Shown here: one piece after another, positions 57,056 to 64,000 of the stretch
Layout: every line of letters begins with the position of its first letter
How positions within the stretch are numbered: position 1 is the stretch's first letter
From: Bradyrhizobium sp. ISRA464
GTDB lineage: Bacteria > Pseudomonadota > Alphaproteobacteria > Rhizobiales > Xanthobacteraceae
Length of the DNA stretch: 64,000 bases
Direction: 5' to 3'
NCBI RefSeq assembly: GCF_029910095.1
Contig: NZ_CP094526.1
Coordinates: 6,262,001-6,326,000, forward strand
Notes under the pieces: model-generated
Seen by the model: only the letters and a program-made list of their open reading frames with translations
Databases searched by the model: none
Told to the model about the DNA's origin: nothing
Program-made: the position numbers and the translations under genes

Positions 57056-58525
57056 ATGCACACACTCCCCTTCGATACGGTTCTGATCGCCAACAGGGGC
57101 GAGATCGCCGTCCGAATTATCAAGACATTACGCAAGCTGGGACTTCGGTCCGCAATCGTCTATCACGAGATCGATGCGCAAACTCCCGCCATCGCCATGG
57201 CCGACGCAGCGATTGAGGTCAGCGCTCGCACGCCGATCGCGGCCTACCTGGATATCGCGCAGATCATCGCCGCGGCCCGCAAGGCGAACGCCGGCGCGCT
57301 ACATCCGGGTTACGGCTTTCTCTCCGAAAATGCGCAGTTCGCCAGGGCGGTGATACAGGCCGGAATGGCGTTCATCGGACCCACTCCCGAGACCATAGAA
57401 CTCATGGGCGATAAGATCCGGGCCCGCAACTTCGTGCAGCGGAACGGATTTCCGGTCGCCCCCTCTGCGATTGAGGAGGATGATCCGGCGACGTTTGTTT
57501 CCAAAGCGCGGGCTATCGGCGCGCCCCTGCTGGTCAAACCGTCGGCAGGCGGTGGCGGCAAGGGCATGCGGATCGTGCGCGATCTCGATACCCTGGAAGA
57601 CGCTATTGACCTGTCGCGGAGCGAGGGCCGGCGATACTTCGGCGATGGCCGGCTCTACGTCGAGCGATATGTCGAAGACCCACGGCACATCGAGGTTCAG
57701 GTGCTTGGCGACGCCTTCGGAAACGTGGTGCATTTGTTCGAGCGCGAATGTTCTGTCCAGCGTCGCTTCCAAAAAATCATCGAAGAATCGCCCTCTCCAG
57801 CGCTGTCACCAGAATTGCGGGAGCGGATCTGCGAAACCGCGGTCGGCATCGCCCGCGCCGCGAACTACCAGAACGCAGGGACCGTCGAGTTCATTTTCGG
57901 CCGAGGTGAGTTTTATTTTCTGGAGATGAACACCCGCCTGCAAGTTGAGCACCCTGTGACGGAGATGGCCACCGGCATAGATCTTGTTGCCCAACAGATC
58001 TATGCGGCCGCGGGCCGAGAACTCGACTTCTCGCAATCGGCCATAGTCTCGGACGGACACGCGATCGAAGTCAGGCTGTATGCAGAAGCTCCCGAGCGCG
58101 GATACGTTCCGACGACCGGCAAGGTACTGCTTCTGGAGTACCCGCACGGCGTGCGCATCGACAGCGGTATCCTGCAAGGTCAGCACATCACGACGGCATT
58201 CGATCCGATGCTTGCCAAGATTATATCTCATGCTCCGACGCGCATGGATGCCGTGACAAAGGCCCATCGGGCGGTTCAGGAACTGGTGCTTCTCGGCTGC
58301 GAGACGAATGCCGGCTTTCTCGCCCGCATTCTCGCCGACGAAGCATTTCTCGGCGGACAATTCCATACCGGATACCTTGAACAGAACCCGCACATCGCAG
58401 TGGGCAATACTTCTGACGGCTTGTCCGCCTTCCTGGCATCGGCAGCCCTTTTGACGCGAACCGTCCGTGATTCGGCCGATGCTATCCCTGATCTTCACGC
58501 AGCAATCGGCAGTTGGAGAAATTGA
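57056..58525 (+). CDS. Biotin carboxylase subunit of an acyl-CoA carboxylase
   Basis: From the Met at 57056 (MHTLPFDTVLIANRGEIAVR) 489 residues: the PreATP-grasp domain, ATP-grasp domain with KPSAGGGGKGMRIV, the bicarbonate/biotin site EMNTRLQVEHPVTEM, and the C-terminal biotin carboxylase domain. It carboxylates biotin using ATP and bicarbonate. It lacks the BCCP domain normally fused in MCC/PCC alpha subunits; that part is encoded by the next gene, whose GTG starts one base after this stop (TGAcGTG). Confidence 0.9.
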   Translation: MHTLPFDTVLIANRGEIAVRIIKTLRKLGLRSAIVYHEIDAQTPAIAMADAAIEVSARTPIAAYLDIAQIIAAARKANAGALHPGYGFLSENAQFARAVIQAGMAFIGPTPETIELMGDKIRARNFVQRNGFPVAPSAIEEDDPATFVSKARAIGAPLLVKPSAGGGGKGMRIVRDLDTLEDAIDLSRSEGRRYFGDGRLYVERYVEDPRHIEVQVLGDAFGNVVHLFERECSVQRRFQKIIEESPSPALSPELRERICETAVGIARAANYQNAGTVEFIFGRGEFYFLEMNTRLQVEHPVTEMATGIDLVAQQIYAAAGRELDFSQSAIVSDGHAIEVRLYAEAPERGYVPTTGKVLLLEYPHGVRIDSGILQGQHITTAFDPMLAKIISHAPTRMDAVTKAHRAVQELVLLGCETNAGFLARILADEAFLGGQFHTGYLEQNPHIAVGNTSDGLSAFLASAALLTRTVRDSADAIPDLHAAIGSWRN

Positions 58526-58526
58526 C

Positions 58527-59030
58527 GTGTATCACACTTTCGAGGTTGATGGCGTCGACCACAAGCTGTGGCTTTCACCCTGCCGGCAAGGGTACCGTCT
58601 TCACCTAACTGACCAGGTGATTGCTCCGGTCAAGTTCGTCTATCACAACGACAGTTGCGGTCTGCTGACCATTGCCGGCGAAGCCGAGCCAGTCCGCTTC
58701 GTCGTCGACGGTGATGTCATTCACGTTCTCATTCGCGGCAGGACGCGTACCTTGCGCTACCGCGACCCACTGCGAACGCTCGCTTCCGTAGCTGGACAGG
58801 ACAATTCCCTTGTGGCCCGCGCGCCGATGCCGGGCGTGGTTGTAACGACCACGGTATCACCGGGCCAATCGGTCTCCGCGGGCATGGCGCTGATGATGAT
58901 CGAGAGCATGAAGTTGGAAACCATCATACGCTGCCCGCAGGACGGTGTCGTCGATCGAATTCACTTCGAGGAAGGGGACAGCTTCGAGCGGGACGCAGTG
59001 CTGGTCACGCTGACCAAGGAAGGACGCTGA
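58527..59030 (+). CDS. Biotin carboxyl carrier (BT-BCCP) subunit
   Basis: A 167-residue protein starting at GTG 58527 (GGAG upstream). Residues 1-90 resemble the BT domain that follows biotin carboxylase in acyl-CoA carboxylase alpha subunits. Residues 95-165 form the biotinyl domain with MIESMKLE, whose Lys carries biotin. The usual AMKM motif is here SMKL, as in methylcrotonoyl/geranoyl-type enzymes. Stop and next start are separated by one base (TGAcATG). Confidence 0.88.
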   Translation: MYHTFEVDGVDHKLWLSPCRQGYRLHLTDQVIAPVKFVYHNDSCGLLTIAGEAEPVRFVVDGDVIHVLIRGRTRTLRYRDPLRTLASVAGQDNSLVARAPMPGVVVTTTVSPGQSVSAGMALMMIESMKLETIIRCPQDGVVDRIHFEEGDSFERDAVLVTLTKEGR

Positions 59031-59031
59031 C

Positions 59032-60639
59032 ATGCAGCGGATCACTTCTGTTCTGAAGGTCAACTCGCACGAATTCCGCAACAACGAGCTCCACAACAGA
59101 CGCCTTGCGGACGAATTGAAGGAGCGGCAGCGTGCTGCCCGCTTCCAGAGGCCGGAGCGAGAGCTCGAGCGCTTGCGTCGCCAGAATAAGCTCTTTGTTC
59201 GAGATCGGGTCGAAGCGTTGCTCGATCCACACACGCCGTTCCTTGAATTTTCGACGTTAGCCGCCAACAAGGCTTACGAGGGCGAGGTACCCGGTGCAGC
59301 CCAGGTGGTCGGCATCGGCATCGTAGCAGGTCGCGAGGTGATTGTTCACGCCGATGATGCCAGCGTCAAGGGCGGGGCATGGTATCCGCTCTCCGTCAAG
59401 AAGATCGTGCGAGCGTTGGACATAGCCATCGAAAATCGCTTGCCGGTGGTCCATCTATGCGACTGCGCCGGCGGATTCCTGCCGTTGCAGGCCGAGTTCT
59501 TTGCAGATCGTTACCACGCTGGTCGAATTCTGCGCAATCAATCGATCCTGTCCAAGATGGGAGTACCGCAGGTCGCCATTGCGATGGGCCACTGCACGGC
59601 GGGAGGCGCCTATGTCCCCGCGCTCAGCGACTACAACATTATCGTTGAAGGAACGGGAGCGATTTTTCTTGGCGGCCCGCCGGTCGTGAAGGCCGCCACC
59701 GGCGAAAATGTATCGGTTGAGGAGCTTGGCGGAGCCCATATGCATACCGGCGTGTCGGGCACGAGCGACTACCTCGCAAGCTCCGAGATGCATGCGATTG
59801 CAATTGCCCGCGACATCGTGGCTCACCTTAAGCGTCCCGCCAAGGCGTCGATTGATCGAGCTGCCCCGGAGCCGCCCCTCTACGATCCGTGCGAACTGTA
59901 TGGCATCATCCCGAAGGATCCCCGTGTCCAGTTCGACATGCGGGAGATCGTCGCCCGACTGGTTGATGGCAGCCGATTCCACGAATACCAGCCGCGCTTT
60001 GGTACATCGCTGGTTTGCGGCTTCGCGCGGCTTCATGGCTATCAAATTGGCGTAATCGCAAACAACGGCGTTTTGTTCAACGAAAGCGCATTGAAGGGTG
60101 CTCATTTCATCCAGCTGTGCGACCGCAACCGCACGCCCCTGCTTTTTCTGCAGAATGTCACGGGCTTCATGGTCGGCCGCGAGTACGAACGGCGCGGTAT
60201 TACCAAGGATGGCGCCAAGCTCATCATGGCGATGTCCGGCGCGTCGGTGCCAAAATTGACCGTCATTTGCAATGGCTCACACGGCGCAGGTACTTACGCG
60301 ATGGCGGGACGCGCTTTCGATCCCCGTTTTGTGTTCACTTGGCCGCAAGCTCAGATCTCTGCGATGGGCGCCGAGCAAGCGGCCGGCGTGCTCACTCATG
60401 TCAAGGCAAGGCAATTGGCCCGCGAGGGCGGTCGTCTGTCGGAGCAGGAGCTGGAAACCATTCGCGAACCGATTCTCGAAGAGTATCGGGAGCGTTCCAG
60501 CGCCTACTATGCAACCTCTGAAATCTGGGACGACGGCATTCTTGATCCGATCGATACCAGAAGCGCGCTCGCGGTTGCCCTGAGTGCTTCGTTAAGTGCT
60601 CCAATTGAAGCACCGCATTACGGCGTATTCCGAATGTAG
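59032..60639 (+). CDS. Acyl-CoA carboxylase carboxyltransferase (beta) subunit
   Basis: A 535-residue protein with AAGGAAGGA before the ATG. It has the two crotonase-like halves of MCC/GCC-type beta subunits: VKGGAWYPLSVKKIVRALDI, MGHCTAGGAYVPALSDYNII, IFLGGPPVVKAATGE and LFLQNVTGFMVGREYERRGI. Best fits are methylcrotonoyl- or geranoyl-CoA carboxylase; propionyl-CoA is less likely because of the KGG.YYP-type loop. None of the accessory genes of leucine (liu) or acyclic terpene (atu) catabolism is visible in the window, so the acyl-CoA is undetermined. Confidence 0.88.
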   Translation: MQRITSVLKVNSHEFRNNELHNRRLADELKERQRAARFQRPERELERLRRQNKLFVRDRVEALLDPHTPFLEFSTLAANKAYEGEVPGAAQVVGIGIVAGREVIVHADDASVKGGAWYPLSVKKIVRALDIAIENRLPVVHLCDCAGGFLPLQAEFFADRYHAGRILRNQSILSKMGVPQVAIAMGHCTAGGAYVPALSDYNIIVEGTGAIFLGGPPVVKAATGENVSVEELGGAHMHTGVSGTSDYLASSEMHAIAIARDIVAHLKRPAKASIDRAAPEPPLYDPCELYGIIPKDPRVQFDMREIVARLVDGSRFHEYQPRFGTSLVCGFARLHGYQIGVIANNGVLFNESALKGAHFIQLCDRNRTPLLFLQNVTGFMVGREYERRGITKDGAKLIMAMSGASVPKLTVICNGSHGAGTYAMAGRAFDPRFVFTWPQAQISAMGAEQAAGVLTHVKARQLAREGGRLSEQELETIREPILEEYRERSSAYYATSEIWDDGILDPIDTRSALAVALSASLSAPIEAPHYGVFRM

Positions 60640-61445
60640 CGGCGGATCTGGGTACGCGGTGCAGCTGGATGCGACCTTGGGTTCGCGAGGGCGCCACGGT
60701 CCATGATAGGGCGCGATCATCAGTGATGCGGTCCGGTCGCCTGCGCCGCAGTTGAGCGTGGCGGATCCGTAGCGCCAAGTGCCGGCCCAACCTCAGCGCG
60801 AAACCGCTCATCTATGAATTTCCGGATTTCGTCTTGTTGCGGATCGCTCTCGATCAGCCTTTGAGCTGACGAGAGCTCCACGAGCCGGAAACAGCGAGGC
60901 GATGCGTCAGGCGGAATGCAGCGATAAACGGGTCGCCAAGCTATCCCTACGCGGCTTGTCGAACGTGCCTGCAATTTGTCTGCAATGTCGCGAGGTCGTT
61001 CGCAGCGCGCCGGCACAGCAGAGCCGGCGTCGGTCAGACCGGAAAGCCGGGCACCGCCTTGATGATCCACCTCTGCGTTTCGGCCCGCGCACCACAATTT
61101 TCATTTGGCAACCTCGGTCGGATGATGACTTACTCGAACGGCACCAGTCCATCCCACGGATCAGATTGCAACGTTCGCGACCACCCTTGCGCTTTGCACT
61201 GGCCCACCGCCAGATTGGAATGGAAGGGCTTGAATCTGACGTGACGTCAGGTTGTAGCTTCCACAGCGCTCCCGGGATCAAGCTAACACCACGCATCCGT
61301 CGAAGGCGCGTCAGCTGGGTCTATGTTCGGGCGACGGGTAACTCGCCACTTCCGTCTCGGACCAGGAGATGAGGCGGGCTAGCCGGTCGATGGGGCTGCA
61401 TGCGCATACGGCTAATTGGGACAACTAGGCACGCTCTGGAGCACG
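60640..61445. other. Intergenic with a MerR-type promoter-like site
   Basis: No gene recognised; the minus-strand frames 60720-61097 and 60907-61296 have no motif. The site at 61230 is listed separately and points towards trpD. Confidence 0.4.
61230..61260 (+). promoter_or_regulatory. Promoter-like site with 19-bp spacer, copy 3
   Basis: TTGAAT, a 19-bp spacer with the perfect dyad CTGACGT-G-ACGTCAG, then TAGCTT. It lies 186 bp upstream of trpD on the same strand. Related to sites at 38090 and 55912; the layout suggests a MerR-family regulator. Confidence 0.5.
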
Positions 61446-62459
61446 ATGGACGTCCTCAAATCGATCATTGGCAAAGTCGCCAGCGGTGCCACCCTGACCC
61501 GCGAGGAGACAGCGATCGCCTTCGACATCATCATGTCAGGCCAGGCGACGCCCTCGCAGATCGGCGGACTGTTGCTGGCAATGCGGGTGCGCGGCGAGAC
61601 GGTGGAAGAAGTCACCGGGGCAGCGTCAGCGATACGAAGCAAAATGCTGTCGGTGAGCGTACCGGGCGATCCCGTCGACATCGTGGGCACGGGTGGCGAT
61701 GCTTCTAGCTCGCTCAACGTGTCGACATGCGCCTCCTTTATCGTCGCCGGCGCCGGCGTTCCGGTGGCCAAGCACGGCAACCGCGCGGTGTCCTCGCGAT
61801 CAGGCGCCGCGGACGTTTTGGCGCGCCTTGGCGTGAAGATTGACCTCAAGCCGAAAGCCGTTGGTCGTTGTATGCACGAGGCCGGCATAGGTTTCATGTT
61901 TGCGCCGACCCATCATCCGGCCATGCAGCGCGTTAGACAAATTCGGACCGCACTTGGGACCCGCACGATCTTTAATCTGATCGGACCTCTATCCAATCCT
62001 GCTGGGGTCAAGCGGCAGATCGTCGGAGTATTCTCGCGCCAGTGGGTGCAGCCTTTGGCGCAGGTGTTGCAGACCCTCGGCGCTACGTCGGTGTGGGTGG
62101 TTCACGGCTCAGACGGGCTCGATGAGATCACTCTCACTGGCTCCACATTTGTTGCCGCGCTTGATGCGGGTGCGATCCGCACCTTCGAAGTAGCGCCCGA
62201 AGACGCTGGTCTGGCCCGCTGTGACGTCGATTCACTGAAAGGCAGCGACGCCGACGCCAACGCGGTAGCGCTCAAAGGCGTGCTCGACGGCAAACCAGGC
62301 TCCTATCGCGACGTCGCGCTTCTAAATGCCGCCGCGGCATTGATCGTAGCCGGCCGGGCTGCGACTTTGGAGGAGGGTGTTGCGCTCGGCCAGCGCTCGC
62401 TTGACAGCGGCGCTGCCGCCGCACGATTGAAACGTCTGATAGCGGTCTCCAACGCTTAA
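61446..62459 (+). CDS. trpD: Anthranilate phosphoribosyltransferase
   Basis: From ATG 61446 ([20 protein letters not shown]) 337 residues. Family motifs: [17 protein letters not shown] (phosphate loop), [35 protein letters not shown] and HGSDGLDE. It joins anthranilate to PRPP in tryptophan synthesis. trpC follows after 15 bp. A MerR-like site lies upstream. Tryptophan also feeds indole-acetic acid synthesis in rhizobia. Confidence 0.93.
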   Translation: MDVLKSIIGKVASGATLTREETAIAFDIIMSGQATPSQIGGLLLAMRVRGETVEEVTGAASAIRSKMLSVSVPGDPVDIVGTGGDASSSLNVSTCASFIVAGAGVPVAKHGNRAVSSRSGAADVLARLGVKIDLKPKAVGRCMHEAGIGFMFAPTHHPAMQRVRQIRTALGTRTIFNLIGPLSNPAGVKRQIVGVFSRQWVQPLAQVLQTLGATSVWVVHGSDGLDEITLTGSTFVAALDAGAIRTFEVAPEDAGLARCDVDSLKGSDADANAVALKGVLDGKPGSYRDVALLNAAAALIVAGRAATLEEGVALGQRSLDSGAAAARLKRLIAVSNA

Positions 62460-62474
62460 CCGCCGAGCTGACCG

Positions 62475-63284
62475 ATGTCCGATATTCTGACCAGGATCGA
62501 GTCCTATAAGCGCGAGGAAATTGCAGCTGCCAAACGGGCGTTACCGCTGCCGGACGTCGAGGCACTCGCGAAGCGAGCGCAAGCTCCCCGCGGCTTTGTC
62601 GACGCGATCCGCAATAAGCAGGCTTCCGGCGAGCATGCTCTCATAGCCGAGATCAAGAAGGCCTCGCCTTCCAAGGGTTGCATTCGTGGCGACTTCGACG
62701 CCCCTGCGCTCGCGCAAGCCTATGAGGCGGGTGGCGCAGCCTGCCTCTCTGTCCTGACCGATACGCCATCGTTCCAGGGACATCTCGATTTCATGGTGGC
62801 GGCGCGTAGCCAGACAACTCTTCCGGTGCTGCGGAAGGACTTCATGTTCGATACCTATCAGGTGGCCGAGGCACGCGCCCATGGCGCCGACTGCATCCTG
62901 ATCATCATGGCAGCGCTGGAGGCCGCTGCCGCGCGCGATATCGAAGCCGCTGCCCTAACGCACGGCATGGACGTGCTGGTCGAGATCCACGACGTCGCGG
63001 AACTCGACCGTGCTCTCACCCTTCGCTCACCGATGATCGGCATCAATAATCGCAATTTGCGCACGTTCGAAACCACGCTCTCAACGAGCGAGACCCTGGC
63101 ACCGCTCATCCCGAAAGATCGTCTGATCGTCTCGGAAAGCGGCATACTCGGGCCCGGCGATCTTACGAGGCTTTCGCGTGTTGGGATTTCGACCTTCCTG
63201 GTCGGTGAGAGCTTGATGCGGCAAGCTGATGTACGCACCGCAACACGTTCGCTGCTGGCGCCGATGGCAGCCATTACAACTTAG
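62475..63284 (+). CDS. trpC: Indole-3-glycerol-phosphate synthase
   Basis: A 269-residue TIM-barrel protein: [52 protein letters not shown], and later [12 protein letters not shown]. The catalytic Lys and Glu residues sit in [17 protein letters not shown] and ESGI. It closes the indole ring in tryptophan synthesis. No fused TrpF domain. It follows trpD after 15 bp, so the two are co-transcribed. Confidence 0.93.
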   Translation: MSDILTRIESYKREEIAAAKRALPLPDVEALAKRAQAPRGFVDAIRNKQASGEHALIAEIKKASPSKGCIRGDFDAPALAQAYEAGGAACLSVLTDTPSFQGHLDFMVAARSQTTLPVLRKDFMFDTYQVAEARAHGADCILIIMAALEAAAARDIEAAALTHGMDVLVEIHDVAELDRALTLRSPMIGINNRNLRTFETTLSTSETLAPLIPKDRLIVSESGILGPGDLTRLSRVGISTFLVGESLMRQADVRTATRSLLAPMAAITT

Positions 63285-63321
63285 TGAAAGACACGCAGTG
63301 CGTCAAAGGAGACAATCGACG

Positions 63322-63510
63322 ATGTCATGGCAAACGCTGGAAGTTCTCGGATCGATCGCGAAGATAGAACACATTATTCGAAAGTTTCGAGAACTGATCG
63401 ATACAGATGGCTCGATCCCGCCGGAGCTGCGGGGCACGCTGCACATCACGCTCGATGAGCATCTGTGCGCGGCAAAACAGCGCGTTCTGGATACGCAACC
63501 GGTGCGATGA
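63322..63510 (+). CDS. Small hypothetical protein downstream of trpC
   Basis: A 62-residue protein from ATG 63322 (AGGAG about 10 nt upstream), predicted helical (MSWQTLEVLGSIAKIEHIIR, then ELRGTLHITLDEHLC). It lies 37 bp after trpC and may belong to the operon. Family not recognised. Confidence 0.6.
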   Translation: MSWQTLEVLGSIAKIEHIIRKFRELIDTDGSIPPELRGTLHITLDEHLCAAKQRVLDTQPVR

Positions 63511-63737
63511 TGCCCCTTATACGAAGAGAAACACGAACGGCGGTCCAATATCGGAATCGGCCTCACATGGCGCCGCCAAACACTTGCAGACCTGGCAGGC
63601 GCGCTCTGACGCCGATTGCCGCCAGAAGGCGGTCATGAGCCCGTACGCCGAACCGCAAGTTCGAGAACGGCCACCACGGCACTCTCCGCGCGGCGAATGA
63701 GACAGCCAACTCGACGCCCCTTTACAGGCCAATCATC
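63511..63737. other. Gap before the flavin reductase
   Basis: No coding frame recognised; probably contains the promoter of the next gene. Confidence 0.35.
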
Positions 63738-64000
63738 ATGAGCTGCCGGTCCCCTTTCAAGATGCACGATATTCCGTCGGTCCAGGCGATCGAGTTCCGC
63801 CAGGCTATGCGAAATCTGGCGAGTGGCGTCGCGATTGTGACGACTGGAGCGGCCGTCAGGCGGCGCGGGTTAACAGTCAGTTCTGTGACTTCGATCTGCA
63901 TGGAGCCTCCCTGTCTTCTGGTCGCCATTAACGCCAGTTCCGAGACGCATGACGCGATATTCGCCAACAACAGTTTTGGAGTGAGTTTTCTGTGCAGCGA
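63738..64000 (+). CDS. Flavin reductase-domain protein (partial, runs off the window)
   Basis: Open to the last base; 87 residues visible from ATG 63738 (ATG 63762 is an alternative). IEFRQAMRNLASGVAIVTTG, RRRGLTVSSVTSICMEPPCL, LLVAINASSETHD and FGVSFL match the N-terminal half of the FMN-binding split-barrel flavin reductase family (HpaC-like). These enzymes supply reduced flavin to two-component monooxygenases. A possible partner type exists at 7817, but 55 kb away. Confidence 0.88.
   Translation, partial: MSCRSPFKMHDIPSVQAIEFRQAMRNLASGVAIVTTGAAVRRRGLTVSSVTSICMEPPCLLVAINASSETHDAIFANNSFGVSFLCS

Noticed and set aside
1..64000. tRNA, rRNA genes or CRISPR arrays
   Set aside because: I looked for T-loop signatures, rRNA segments and regularly spaced repeats and saw none; a covariance-model search would settle the tRNA question.

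Overview
The window looks like part of an accessory, symbiosis-island-type region of a Bradyrhizobium-like alphaproteobacterium. This is inferred from content; no ribosomal or tRNA marker is present. The main clues are three tts boxes (TtsI-dependent type III secretion promoters), several Nop-type effector genes or remnants, a GH12 xyloglucanase of the GunA/NopAA kind, DUF3551 and phasin genes, a palindromic repeat typical of Bradyrhizobium, and many fragments of IS5, IS110, resolvase and group II intron type. Broken genes are common: frameshifts, in-frame stops and truncated ends.

Layout. 0-9 kb: two Crp/Fnr regulators, a phasin, small secreted proteins and an acyl-CoA-dehydrogenase-fold flavin monooxygenase. 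9-10.5 kb: a tts box with a perfect hairpin behind it, then a repeat-containing NopD/BEL2-5-like effector that is frameshifted and has lost its protease part. 11.5-15 kb: a TauE/SafE transporter and an S10 serine carboxypeptidase-like protein. 17-20 kb: a decayed TumE/TumA toxin-antitoxin pair, then a minus-strand terpenoid operon of cis-prenyltransferase, truncated Rieske oxygenase and class I terpene synthase. The two terpenoid enzymes keep all their key motifs. 20.3-21.4 kb: a mosaic of ArdC, feruloyl-CoA synthase, crotonase and IS5 fragments.

22-31 kb is an effector block on the minus strand: a NEL-domain remnant, a putative effector with a cholera-toxin-like ADP-ribosyltransferase R-S-E signature, an LRR-NEL ubiquitin ligase (NopM-like) cut by one in-frame stop, and GunA/NopAA behind a good tts box. 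A lone acyl-CoA dehydrogenase lies among them. 31-44 kb: a glutamate/leucine-type dehydrogenase, an MFS exporter, an extra IHF-beta, an FkbM methyltransferase, a frameshifted Gfo/Idh/MocA oxidoreductase, an orphan CbiM behind a cobalamin-riboswitch-like leader, and a DUF7694 protein.

45.7-49 kb: a group II intron with its reverse transcriptase, inserted antisense into an unidentified gene directly upstream of an orphan modB. Its ends can be placed from a 7-nt EBS1/IBS1 match and from the open frame restored across the exon junction. 49.6-52.4 kb: a serine hydrolase and a DUF3422 membrane protein. 57-64 kb: a tight three-gene biotin-dependent acyl-CoA carboxylase operon with a split alpha subunit, then trpD, trpC, a small gene and the start of a flavin reductase. 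Three promoter-like sites with a 19-bp spacer (about 38.1, 55.9 and 61.2 kb) suggest MerR-type control. The most promising undescribed systems are the cis-prenyltransferase/terpene synthase operon and the cholera-toxin-like effector.
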